Shown: positions 16,116 through 23,869 of the stretch, in pieces
Layout of the letters: each line of letters starts with the position of its first letter
How positions within the stretch are numbered: position 1 is the first letter of the stretch
Origin: Acidimicrobiaceae bacterium
Lineage (GTDB): Bacteria > Actinomycetota > Acidimicrobiia > Acidimicrobiales > RAAP-2
Direction of reading: 5' to 3'
DNA: 51,944 bases
NCBI GenBank assembly: GCA_003133325.1
Contig: PKXA01000104.1
Span: 1-51,944, forward strand
Program-made: the position numbers and the translations under genes
The notes under the pieces: model-generated
Databases searched by the model: none
Told to the model about the DNA's origin: nothing
The model's input: only the letters and a program-made list of their open reading frames with translations

Positions 16116-16511
16116 GTGCCCGCACTCCCCGATCTTCCTTGGTTGGATCGCCTCAATGGTTGGCGACGCGACCTCACTGCGGAGATGGCGGCGCTCCCGT
16201 CCACGCTCCAACAGTTCCGGGAGGGTGTGAGCAACTTTCAGCGCATCACCACCCGGCTGCTCGACGCTACCGACACGCTCGAACAATTCACCAGGCTCTA
16301 CGTCGGTGGCCTGACCGATGCCCGCCGACAGGTCGAAGAGGTCAATCGGGTGTTGAAGGAGCAGGTGGCGTCTCCGGCCAGCGATCTGGTCCTCGGTGCG
16401 GTAAGCGAGTTGACCGACGTGTTGACTTCCGTGGCCAGACTGAATCCCCTGTTGAGGCGCCCCCCATCAGCGGGTTCCGGCCAACCCCCGCCGGCGCCGA
16501 ACGGCGACTGA
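16116..16511 (+). CDS. Helical hypothetical protein, phasin-like in outline
   Basis: A 131-codon ORF, mostly amphipathic helix from residue 20 to 110 (LQQFREGVSNFQRITTRLLD, DARRQVEEVNRVLKEQ), with a Pro-rich tail. The outline (short Pro-rich start, long helix, low-complexity end) resembles phasins or coiled-coil scaffold proteins, but I cannot name a family. It starts at a GTG 6 nt after TAGAAT and is followed by a hairpin at 16550-16569, so it is probably a single-gene transcript. Confidence 0.7.
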   Translation: MPALPDLPWLDRLNGWRRDLTAEMAALPSTLQQFREGVSNFQRITTRLLDATDTLEQFTRLYVGGLTDARRQVEEVNRVLKEQVASPASDLVLGAVSELTDVLTSVARLNPLLRRPPSAGSGQPPPAPNGD

Positions 16512-16549
16512 GCCGAACCCAGCAGAGAAGCTTCAGCTTGTGGTGATCG

Positions 16550-16569
16550 TCACCGTGTTTGCACGGTGA
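16550..16569 (+). terminator. Hairpin downstream of gene 16116-16511
   Basis: TCACCGTG-TTTG-CACGGTGA, a perfect 8-bp stem with 4-nt loop, 38 nt after the stop. No T-tract, as is common in GC-rich actinobacteria. Confidence 0.5.
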
Positions 16570-16640
16570 TCCTGCGCCAGCAGGGCTGGGTGTACGGGGC
16601 TCCGACCCACTTCTCCTGCGAGTGCAACTTCGTCATGTCG

Positions 16641-16670
16641 GCAATCCACGGCAATCCACGGCAATCCACG
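16641..16670. repeat. 10-bp tandem repeat, 3 copies
   Basis: GCAATCCACG three times, exact. Confidence 0.9.
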
Positions 16671-17072
16671 GCGAGCCCGGGGCGGTCGCTCGGGGGATGA
16701 GACGATGTTGGTAGCCAACTGGCATCGTGGTCACTCCGGTGACGCTGGCGTCCATGGGTTCACCGTGCCGGCCTTGGTCGGGCGACTCGACCTTGTCAGT
16801 GAACCAGTGTCCGTGGCCACGGACAACCAGCATGACCCGGGGCCAAGTGGAAAGCCCGGCAAGAGCCCATCGGCGGTGTCCTGAAGGGACTCGACGAGTT
16901 GGAAGAGGATGCGCAACTTTCAATGTCAGGAATCCACGTGCTCGGCCTCGTTACCGAGCCCACCGTCGGTTGACGTTGAGGGCCAATGAAAACTCCAGGG
17001 TCGCGCAGCGGAGCTGGAGTAGGAACAGCGAGCACGTGCCTATCGCAGCGCGATCGACGCGCTGCTCGCCAA

Positions 17073-17113
17073 CGCCAGCCCGTAGTCACGCGAGGGACAG
17101 CCGGCCGCGCCTC
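17073..17113. repeat. Diverged direct repeat, copy 1
   Basis: Similar over 41 bp to 19147-19187, sharing GGCCGCGCCTC and CACGC-AGGGACA. In one minus-strand frame both read GRLSLA-LRA; copy 1 has a stop where copy 2 has Trp. Confidence 0.6.
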
Positions 17114-17219
17114 AAAGGTGCCCGCCCGCGGCCGGCAGCGCGAATGACAAGGATCCATCGGCTTGGTCGAACGCGTCCGCACTTCGGGCAGCGGCCGTCT
17201 GCCGTTCGAGCCTCAGGGT

Positions 17220-17256
17220 CACATGTTGAGGGTGCCAGCGACACCCTCAACATGTG
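17220..17256. terminator. Strong terminator of Rpf-like gene
   Basis: Perfect 15-bp inverted repeat CACATGTTGAGGGTG / CACCCTCAACATGTG with a 7-nt loop, 11 nt after the stop of the minus-strand Rpf-like gene. No long T-tract, but stem strength and position make termination likely. Confidence 0.85.
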
Positions 17257-17267
17257 GCTTACACCAG

Positions 17268-18527
17268 TCAGTACCCGCTACAACCATTCTGGTCAGGAGC
17301 AGCATTCGGGTTACCCCAGTACTGGGTCGCGAATGCGACCGCTACCCGAATCTGTTGGTCAGGTGTGGCGCCGGCAGCGTCAGCCGGGTACCCAAAGGTG
17401 TTGAACTGGTTCCAGTTGGCATGGCTGAAGCCGAGGCCACCGCTGTATGCGGACCCCTCCACATTCCACGCTCCACCTTCTTCACACATGTTGACTTTGT
17501 CCCAAGCCGAACGTTGGTAGTCAGTGACACCGTCGCCATTCGAGGCTGTGACATGCGACGTGGCAGGTGCGGGCGGACTGGAGACCGTGCTCCCACCGAG
17601 CGAGCCATAGAACCCGGCCCCGCCGAAAGTGAAGATGCCGCCATCCGATGCGACCGTGAGATAACCGCCCGTGGTCGATGCCATGCCGATGATGGGCTTA
17701 TTGAGGTGCTGGCCTCCCGTCGAGCCATAGAATTGCGCCCCGCCGAAGTCGTAGATCGCCCCATCATTCGCGACCGTGCGGTAGCCCGTGCCTTTGGCGC
17801 TCATCCCCACGACTGGCTGTCCATTAGGGGCGTTCCCGGCAGACTTGGCATCTCCGAATGCGAATACCGAACCGTCGGCCGCAGTCTCCCAATACCCAAG
17901 GCCATCTGAGGTCGACGCCAGGCCGACAACCGGACTGTTCGGAGTCATGGCACTGGCCGAACCTTGGAATCGGGCGTCACCGAAGGAAAAGACCCCGCCG
18001 TCGGATGCGACGAGCCAGTAGCCCCCACCGTCCGGGGTGGACTTCATACTGACGATGGGCTGGTCCAGATGGATCGCTCCGGTGGACCCGTAGAATTGGG
18101 CATCACCGAAAGAGAAGATTCCGCCGTCACTGGCTACCTCCCAGTAGCCCCCACCGTCTGGGGTGGACTCCATTGCCACGATGGGTTGGTTCAGATGGAT
18201 CGCTCCGGTGGACCCGTAGAATTGGGCATCACCGAAAGAGAAGATTCCGCCGTCAGAAGCACCCTCCCAGTATCCGTGACCGTCGGGAGTGGACGCTACG
18301 TCCACGATTGGTGCGTTGAGTACGACTCCGGCGCCCGAAGGCAAGGCTGCTGAGGCTGACGCAACATGACCGTTCAGACCAGCGACAGCAGTGAGAACGG
18401 ACACGGCAGTTGCAGTAACCCCGACCTTCGCTCTCTTGCGAGTCTGTTTGAGTCGTGAGTGGGCGTGGACTTTGGGTGTGTTGAGGTAACGAGCGTGGGC
18501 ATGGCCCATAGGGGTAGACGAAAGCAT
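17268..18527 (-). CDS. Secreted repeat protein with C-terminal Rpf-like transglycosylase domain
   Basis: Exported protein of 419 aa that probably cleaves peptidoglycan. A basic N-terminus and hydrophobic stretch (VGVTATAVSVLTAVAGL) ending ASASAA form a signal peptide. Residues ~65-320 hold six or more ~42-residue repeats of the type DGGIFSFGDAQFYGSTGAIH and STPDGGGYWEVAS. Residues ~327-419 resemble a resuscitation-promoting factor: WDKVNMCEEGGAW with likely catalytic Glu349, GGLGFSHANWNQF, and a second Cys at 416 that could pair with Cys348. Two adjacent repeats are nearly identical in DNA (126-nt period, about 18052-18303), suggesting recent duplication. It has a structured leader and a strong terminator. 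Confidence 0.88.
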   Translation of the reverse strand: MLSSTPMGHAHARYLNTPKVHAHSRLKQTRKRAKVGVTATAVSVLTAVAGLNGHVASASAALPSGAGVVLNAPIVDVASTPDGHGYWEGASDGGIFSFGDAQFYGSTGAIHLNQPIVAMESTPDGGGYWEVASDGGIFSFGDAQFYGSTGAIHLDQPIVSMKSTPDGGGYWLVASDGGVFSFGDARFQGSASAMTPNSPVVGLASTSDGLGYWETAADGSVFAFGDAKSAGNAPNGQPVVGMSAKGTGYRTVANDGAIYDFGGAQFYGSTGGQHLNKPIIGMASTTGGYLTVASDGGIFTFGGAGFYGSLGGSTVSSPPAPATSHVTASNGDGVTDYQRSAWDKVNMCEEGGAWNVEGSAYSGGLGFSHANWNQFNTFGYPADAAGATPDQQIRVAVAFATQYWGNPNAAPDQNGCSGY

Positions 18528-18800
18528 GGTGGGTGACCTTTCCGTGGTCGGTCAGAGCCACTTCGCCTCGCGAAGGTGGTCCGACTCTCTTCTGGTTGGG
18601 TGGACCCCACATCAATGCATTCAATGCCCCAGCCGAGCACCGGAAAGGGTGGTACGGCCTGGCTATAAAAGCTGGGTGTGCTAGCGGGTTTATGTCCGGT
18701 AGTCAGTAGCGGTGGTTACGTCGCGGTCTCCTGGTTGGGTGGTCCGCACCAATCACCATCCGGCGATCAGAGAGGTGTTCCTCATATCTCTATGAGTGCG
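18528..18800 (-). other. Structured 5' leader of Rpf-like gene
   Basis: The region before the start has a hairpin CCACCTTCGC-GAG-GCGAAGTGG (one bulge), flanked by AGAG/CTCT that could extend it, and GGAAAGG as ribosome-binding site. The 12-mer CTGGTTGGGTGG occurs at 18592-18603 and 18731-18742. It could be a regulatory leader. I could not match it to the c-di-AMP (ydaO) riboswitch often found before rpf genes. Confidence 0.35.
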
Positions 18801-18970
18801 GGCCAACGGATACCCCCGCTTTCAGATCAAGCCATTCTACCAGTTCTGGGCGGCAATTGGTGGTGATACTGCCTCTGGGGCAGAAGACCGGCCCGGCACC
18901 TCTGGTGGGCCGTGCGAGTCTCGATCTCGCCATCGGGTGATAAACGACCAGGTCACACGGGTCTTCGGAG

Positions 18971-19010
18971 TGCGTCGGAGTGCGTCGGAGTGCGTCGGAC
19001 TGCGTCGGAG
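18971..19010. repeat. 10-bp tandem repeat, 4 copies
   Basis: TGCGTCGGAG four times with one change in the third copy. Confidence 0.9.
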
Positions 19011-19146
19011 TCACCGGACATGACGCCGCCGAACGACGCGCATGGCAAACGCCATCGCCGCGCGCGTCATACACGTCAAGCGCACCGAAAACCACCACGG
19101 AGCGTTCGGCGACCCGTGGCGCCCGTTTTGCGCGACGACTAAGCGA

Positions 19147-19187
19147 CGTTCGCCCGCAGCCACGCCAGGGACAACCGGCCGCGCCTC
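19147..19187. repeat. Diverged direct repeat, copy 2
   Basis: Partner of 17073-17113 in the same orientation. Confidence 0.6.
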
Positions 19188-19336
19188 CTTCCGGCACTCG
19201 AGAACCAGGGCGTCAGTGGCCCACTGGCGGGTGTAGGTCAGATGGCATGACCCCTTGACGTTCATGCGGTACCGACGAATCTCGTCCAATGGTTGGAACC
19301 AGCCGTCTGTCTCCGATGGCTCGAAACATCGCTCGG

Positions 19337-19410
19337 TGGGGACGGAGGGATTCGAACCCTCACTGGAGGCGGTTTAAGCGCCCTGCCTCTACCGGTTGGG
19401 CTACGTCCCC
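19337..19410 (-). tRNA. tRNA with UAA anticodon, short variable loop
   Basis: Folds as a standard cloverleaf of 74 nt: acceptor GGGGACG/CGTCCCC (7 bp), D arm with GG in the loop (CCGGTAGA), anticodon stem GGGCG/CGCCT, loop CTTAAAC (anticodon TAA), variable loop CCAGT of only 5 nt, T arm GAGGG-TTCGAAT-CCCTC, discriminator A. CCA is not encoded. UAA reads UUA (Leu), but bacterial tRNA-Leu normally has a long variable arm. Its amino acid is therefore uncertain. It stands alone, with no tRNA cluster around it. Confidence 0.85.
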
Positions 19411-19700
19411 GGGATTATGTCGAAATGCGAGAAGAAACTCAAGCACCTCAAAACGAGCACTCTAACTGGGAAATCGAGACGGTAGACGGGTGTGCTTGTC
19501 CGGGGTCGCCCGAATCACACGCCGGATCGACTCCCCTCCAGCACCGTTGCCTCACGATCGCCGAACCGCGTATGGCGGATTTCATCGGGCGTTGTCGGCT
19601 CGCCGGTAGGGCGGAAGGAACCCATCGGGTGGGATTCGCCCCGGAACGGGATACACAGGGCCCTCGCCGCCACTTCCTCGCCGCCACTTCCTCGCTGGAA

Positions 19701-21281
19701 CTATCGCCGGACTATCGCCGGGGCCAGCGCCTCGAGCTCGGCGTCACGGGGCCCCGATATCGAGCGCCACATCCCCTCGTTGCCGGGCCACGGGCCAAAT
19801 ACCATGGTCGCTCGCTGGTGCGATCCCCATGCCGGCCATTCTCCCGCGGTGTCATTGGACGGAGTCCCTGCTCGGGCGAATGCGGCCCACGATCGACGCA
19901 TCCCCTCCGACAACCCGAATGCATCATCTCCTCCACCCGAGAACAGTTGCACGCTTGGGTTCTGGACGGTACCGAAGACAAACGGCATCTCGAGGCCGTG
20001 ACACGAACCCAACATCCCCCCTAACGCGGCCGTTTCCCAGGTAAAGAGATAGACGTAGGTTCCGACTCCCGAACGAGCAACGGCGTCGTGGCTTTCGGCC
20101 AAGCCGACCGACGGCAACCGAAAGATGAGATCGCTTGCGATTGCCACCCACAGGTCGGGAGGTTGCACCGACTCACCCCGTCCGGCTCGGATGTCCCGGT
20201 AGGCGGCGATCACCGCCGCGGCCTCGTTTGATGTCGGTGCCACCCGATCCATCCAACCGAGCAATCCATCATCATCGAGATTGGTGATCTGCGGAATCCC
20301 GACGGCGAAGAAGGCGGCCTCGTCGCGGTTGGTCCCGATCAACAGTGGGATGTCCGAAGCCGACCCTGCGGCAACGGCCTCTTCGGGAGTGATCTCCAAC
20401 AACCCCCCGTCGACCGTCGGTAGGACCGGGAGCGGCAGCCCGTCTCCGACCCGCAAGGTCTTTCCCATCACGCCCAAGCCTCGGACAAGATCATCGGCTG
20501 ACACCTTTTCCATGGCGTCACGATTCATGGGAACACCAAGAAGTGCAGCCAGCGCCTCCGCCCGGTCGGCTGCCTGGTCGATGCCATGTGTGTAGGGAGG
20601 ACCACTCTCGATGATCGCCCGATGGAAGAGACCCTTTGCCGCTGGGACCCCGAGCAACGCCGAAACGCTCATACCGCCGGCAGACTCACCGAAGATGGTC
20701 ACGTTGCCCGGGTTGCCGCCGAAGGAGGCGATGTGGTCCCTGACCCAGATCAAGGCCGCCACCTGATCAGCGAGGCCCCAGTTGCCGGTTCCGGACCACG
20801 AGTCTCCGCCCAGCCACGGTTGCCCAGGGTCCGCCAATGCAGAATGAGCCAGGAAACCCAAGGCACCCAATCGGTAGTTGATGGTCACCACGACCACATC
20901 ACAGTCACGGGCCAGCACCCCTCCCCGATAGAGGCCGCCGGAACCAGAACCGGTGGTGAAGCCGCCACCATGGATCCACACCATCACCGGACGCCGGGCG
21001 CCATCGATACCAGGGGTCCACACGTTGAGGTACAGGCAGTCTTCCGAGTGCCGTTCCGGCTCTGCGGCAAGGGACATCCCGGCCACCATCGGTGCCTGAG
21101 GGGCACTTGGCGAGAAAGCGTCACACTCCCTGATCCCAGCCCAGGACTCGCCCTCTACCGGAGGTCGCCACCGATTGTGGCCCTCCGGAGGCGCTGCATA
21201 AGGGATGCCAGAAAAGGACCACACGCCCTTGCGTTCCACCCCGCGAAGCCGACCACCTTGGACTTCGACGATGCCGTCCAT
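19701..21281 (-). CDS. Type B carboxylesterase
   Basis: Alpha/beta hydrolase of ~526 aa hydrolysing carboxylic esters. The family signature EDCLYLNVWTP, the oxyanion hole VMVWIHGGGFTTGSGSGG, the nucleophile elbow VTIFGESAGGMSVSALLG and the catalytic His in GSCHGLEMPFVFG are all visible. NRDEAAFF and GNWGLADQVAALIWVRDHI also match. ATG 21281 is chosen because GGAGGT precedes it by 7 nt; upstream in-frame codons have no ribosome-binding site. No signal peptide, so probably cytoplasmic. It is divergent from the NlpC/P60 gene. The substrate is unknown. Confidence 0.93.
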   Translation of the reverse strand: MDGIVEVQGGRLRGVERKGVWSFSGIPYAAPPEGHNRWRPPVEGESWAGIRECDAFSPSAPQAPMVAGMSLAAEPERHSEDCLYLNVWTPGIDGARRPVMVWIHGGGFTTGSGSGGLYRGGVLARDCDVVVVTINYRLGALGFLAHSALADPGQPWLGGDSWSGTGNWGLADQVAALIWVRDHIASFGGNPGNVTIFGESAGGMSVSALLGVPAAKGLFHRAIIESGPPYTHGIDQAADRAEALAALLGVPMNRDAMEKVSADDLVRGLGVMGKTLRVGDGLPLPVLPTVDGGLLEITPEEAVAAGSASDIPLLIGTNRDEAAFFAVGIPQITNLDDDGLLGWMDRVAPTSNEAAAVIAAYRDIRAGRGESVQPPDLWVAIASDLIFRLPSVGLAESHDAVARSGVGTYVYLFTWETAALGGMLGSCHGLEMPFVFGTVQNPSVQLFSGGGDDAFGLSEGMRRSWAAFARAGTPSNDTAGEWPAWGSHQRATMVFGPWPGNEGMWRSISGPRDAELEALAPAIVRR

Positions 21282-21373
21282 GAGCCCTACCTCCACATTT
21301 GTGCAGCGACCTGCAATGCAACCTAGAGCTTCCTGTCCACGGGATGAGGTTGCACATCCACCAAAGAAGCCTC

Positions 21374-21402
21374 TTGGCACTTGGGGCAGAGGGGACTATT
21401 GT
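21374..21402 (+). promoter_or_regulatory. Full sigma70-type promoter, leaderless NlpC/P60 gene
   Basis: -35 TTGGCA (21374-21379), 17-nt spacer, -10 TATTGT (21397-21402), then 7 nt to GTG 21410. The most complete promoter in the window. Confidence 0.75.
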
Positions 21403-21409
21403 TTCTAAA

Positions 21410-22747
21410 GTGGCTGATGTGATTGTCGGACAGTCGGCCGGTACGGAACACGCACCCCGTAAGCGGTCGTCCCGTAAGCGGCAGTTTGGGGTGACCATTG
21501 TCACCACGGCCATGGCGTTGGCGGCAAGCCTAGTGACCATGAGCACTGCCGGGGTTGCATCAGCAGCGCCAGGTACCTCGGGGAATAGCGCGACATCGAG
21601 CCAGACCCAGATCATCGCCACCCAAACCCAGATATCCACCATCGAGAATCAGATCGCGCAGCAACAAAAGACCCTCGATCAGGCCGATGAGGAGTACAAC
21701 CAGTCAGTCGTCACTCTCACCACCACCCAGGCTTCGCTGCAAAGTACCGCCACCGCGCTCGACGCCTATAAGACAGAACTGACCGCCGATCGGGCCCGCC
21801 TCGGGGCCGACGCGATCAACTCGTACATCTCGAATGCCTCAACCGGCGCCATTGCCGACCTGTTTTCCGCTCCGGGAGACGCAAACGAGACTCGCGCTAC
21901 GTACGACAAGGTCGCGGCGGGGGAAGTCATGCGTGATGTCAATGCCGTCAAGGACGGCCAGCGACTCGAGAAGAACACCCAGACGAAGCTGGTCGCTGAA
22001 CAACAGGCCGAATCCAATCAGGTGGCGCGAGAAAGCCAGACCAAGCAGACAGCCACCCAGGCTGCGGGGCAGGCCGAGGCCACGTTGACGCAGGTGCAAG
22101 GCACACTGGCCCAGCAGATTGCCCAACAAGCGGCCGCCCAGGCCGTTGCTGCTGCCGCAGCTGCCGCGGCCGCGAAGACCCCCATCGCGGCTCAGACGGC
22201 TGCGGCCCAGGCCTCCCAGGCGGCACAGGTGGCGAGCTCTGTGGGGGGTGGTTCTGCCGCGGCCACCGCAGCCAACAATTCGGCCACCCAGGCGAACGAG
22301 TCTGCCGCCTCGAGTAGTTCTTCGGGCCCCGGGGCCGTGGCCAGCGGGGATGCGCCCCAGGCGGCGGGTCTGGCCGCTGTGCACGGTGCCATGAAGTACC
22401 TCGGCGTGCCCTATCAATGGGGAGGCGCCAGTAGTTCCGGCGTCGATTGCTCTGGCCTCACCATGCTGGCGTGGGCTCATGCCGGGGTCTCGATGGATCA
22501 CTCGGCCGCCGACCAATATGCGTCTTTCCCGCACGTGAGCCTCTCGTCCCTGGAACCGGGTGACCTCATCTTCTATGACCTCGACGGCGCCGGTATCGAC
22601 CATGTCGTGATGTACGTGGGGCCTGAACTCGATGGCAATTCCACACAGTACGGGTCGATGACCATCATCCAAGCCGCCCATACCGGAACCGTCGTCTCGT
22701 TCGATCCCGTCTGGTACAGCGGTCTGGTTGGCGCCGCCCGCCCGTAA
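21410..22747 (+). CDS. Secreted NlpC/P60 peptidoglycan hydrolase with coiled-coil
   Basis: Exported endopeptidase of ~445 aa, probably cutting peptide stems of peptidoglycan. The signal peptide covers basic RKRSSRKRQ and hydrophobic FGVTIVTTAMALAASLVT ending ASAA. A long helical coiled-coil follows (IENQIAQQQKTLDQADEEYN), then an Ala/Gln-rich and Ser-rich linker. The C-terminal NlpC/P60 domain has catalytic Cys in SSGVDCSGLTMLAWAHAG, His in GIDHVVMYVG and a third polar residue in IIQAAHTG. The layout resembles RipA-type cell-separation hydrolases. GTG 21410 is chosen from the promoter. The stop lies inside an 11-bp tandem repeat. Confidence 0.93.
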   Translation: MADVIVGQSAGTEHAPRKRSSRKRQFGVTIVTTAMALAASLVTMSTAGVASAAPGTSGNSATSSQTQIIATQTQISTIENQIAQQQKTLDQADEEYNQSVVTLTTTQASLQSTATALDAYKTELTADRARLGADAINSYISNASTGAIADLFSAPGDANETRATYDKVAAGEVMRDVNAVKDGQRLEKNTQTKLVAEQQAESNQVARESQTKQTATQAAGQAEATLTQVQGTLAQQIAQQAAAQAVAAAAAAAAAKTPIAAQTAAAQASQAAQVASSVGGGSAAATAANNSATQANESAASSSSSGPGAVASGDAPQAAGLAAVHGAMKYLGVPYQWGGASSSGVDCSGLTMLAWAHAGVSMDHSAADQYASFPHVSLSSLEPGDLIFYDLDGAGIDHVVMYVGPELDGNSTQYGSMTIIQAAHTGTVVSFDPVWYSGLVGAARP

Positions 22748-22795
22748 GCCGCCCGTAAGCCGCCCGTAAGCCGCCCGTAAGCCGCCCGTAAGCCG
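22741..22795. repeat. 11-bp tandem repeat, 5 copies, including stop codon
   Basis: CCCGTAAGCCG five times; the first copy holds the TAA stop (22745-22747) of the NlpC/P60 gene. Confidence 0.95.
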
Positions 22796-22829
22796 CCCTC
22801 AGGCCGGAACCGGTCGTCCAACCGGGCAC

Positions 22830-22835
22830 TAGCAT
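22830..22835 (+). promoter_or_regulatory. -10 element, leaderless acyltransferase gene
   Basis: TAGCAT, 6 nt, then GTG 22842. Confidence 0.5.
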
Positions 22836-22841
22836 CAACTC

Positions 22842-23867
22842 GTGACCTCGGACGCCTCGGATACTTCCCGCACCCGCGAACGCAACCTTCGAAATGCCAA
22901 GATCACTCGGTCCAATGAGGCGGAGGCGATCCGCCAGTCCAACTCCAAAGGCTCCTCGTCACGATCGGCGTCAGCCTCCTCGTCAGCGTCAGCTTCGGCA
23001 GAGACCCGATCCGGCGGAACACCGTCGTCCAACCTGCCGGTGGCGGTGCCTCGCATCGACAACACGCTGGTCAGTGACCCCCGGCGGTCGGATGTGGACG
23101 AATGGGGGCGCTCCGAGCACCTTCGATCCATCGCCCGCCGTCTCTACGACCCGATGTACCGCCACTGGTTCCGGGTGGAGTGGGAGGGGCTCGACAAGAT
23201 CCCCTTGACCGGAGGTGCCCTCCTGGTCGCCAACCACGCCGGGGCCATCCCTTCCGACGCGCCGGCCATCATGCACGGGATCGAGAAGGAACTGCATCGA
23301 CCGGTCTATGGAATGGCCGACTACTTCTTCCGCAAAGTTCCCGTAGTGGGCACTCTGTGGTCGCGGGCCGGCGGCGTTGCCGCCCATCCTGATAACGCCT
23401 ACCGGCTTCTCCACGATCAGGGCCAACTCTCCCTGGTGTTTCCCGAAGGAACCAAAGGGCCATCTAAAACCTACGCGGACCGATACCGACTCCGCCGGTT
23501 CGGCCGCGGCGGCTTCGTCGAGATTGCCATGCGTTCGGGCGTCCCGGTGATACCCATCGCGGTGGTCGGTGCCGAGGAGTCGATGCCTATCCTGTTCCGC
23601 ATGAACGGCTTGGCCAAAGCCCTGAAGTTGCCTTACTTCCCGGTAACCGCCAACGATCTGGCCTTCGGCCCCCTTTTGGGGAAAGTGGCCTACTTCCCCG
23701 CCAAGATCAAGATCCGTGTGCTCGATCCTGTGACGTTCGACGTAGACCCGGGACTCGAGCGTTACTCCAAGAGCCGGGTCATGGACGAGGCCGAGCACAT
23801 CAGAGCCATGCTCCAGGACACCCTCCACGACATGTTGCGCGAGCGCCGAAGCGTCTGGTTCGGCTGA
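22842..23867 (+). CDS. Lysophospholipid/glycerolipid acyltransferase (PlsC-like)
   Basis: Membrane-associated acyltransferase of 341 aa. The first ~65 residues are Ser/Ala-rich and probably disordered (SSSRSASASSSASASAE). The catalytic motif is LLVANHAGAIPSDAPAI (His and Asp of the HxD-type site), the glycerol-phosphate motif SLVFPEGTKGPSKTY, and a third block RSGVPVIPIAVVGAEE. It likely moves an acyl chain to a lysolipid or similar lipid acceptor. An NAD-dependent epimerase follows 2 nt later. Mycobacterium tuberculosis has an epimerase (Rv0501) beside a PlsC-type gene (Rv0502), so the pairing is conserved in actinobacteria. Confidence 0.88.
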   Translation: MTSDASDTSRTRERNLRNAKITRSNEAEAIRQSNSKGSSSRSASASSSASASAETRSGGTPSSNLPVAVPRIDNTLVSDPRRSDVDEWGRSEHLRSIARRLYDPMYRHWFRVEWEGLDKIPLTGGALLVANHAGAIPSDAPAIMHGIEKELHRPVYGMADYFFRKVPVVGTLWSRAGGVAAHPDNAYRLLHDQGQLSLVFPEGTKGPSKTYADRYRLRRFGRGGFVEIAMRSGVPVIPIAVVGAEESMPILFRMNGLAKALKLPYFPVTANDLAFGPLLGKVAYFPAKIKIRVLDPVTFDVDPGLERYSKSRVMDEAEHIRAMLQDTLHDMLRERRSVWFG

Positions 23868-23869
23868 CA

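Larger units (their letters stand above)
16570..17219. other. Gene-poor stretch with repeats and a remnant
   Basis: No convincing gene. It contains a 10-bp triplet repeat (16641-16670) and a 41-bp segment (17073-17113) similar to 19147-19187. The longer open frames crossing here have poor coding character. Confidence 0.5.
18801..19336. other. Gene-free stretch before tRNA
   Basis: No credible gene. It has a 10-bp tandem repeat (18971-19010) and copy 2 of a 41-bp repeat (19147-19187), whose minus-strand frame reads GRLSLAWLRANVA and stops, possibly the tail of a lost gene. Confidence 0.45.

Noticed and set aside
16727-17404. 225-codon plus-strand open frame
   Set aside because: Arg/Pro/Ser-rich with no domain, overlaps the terminator and the Rpf-like gene; looks like chance in GC-rich DNA.
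18528-18870. c-di-AMP (ydaO) riboswitch before the Rpf-like gene
   Set aside because: I could not find the conserved core blocks of that class; reported only as a structured leader.
18971-19010. CRISPR-like array
   Set aside because: Units are 10 bp, contiguous and without spacers; simple tandem repeat. The same holds for the other short repeats.
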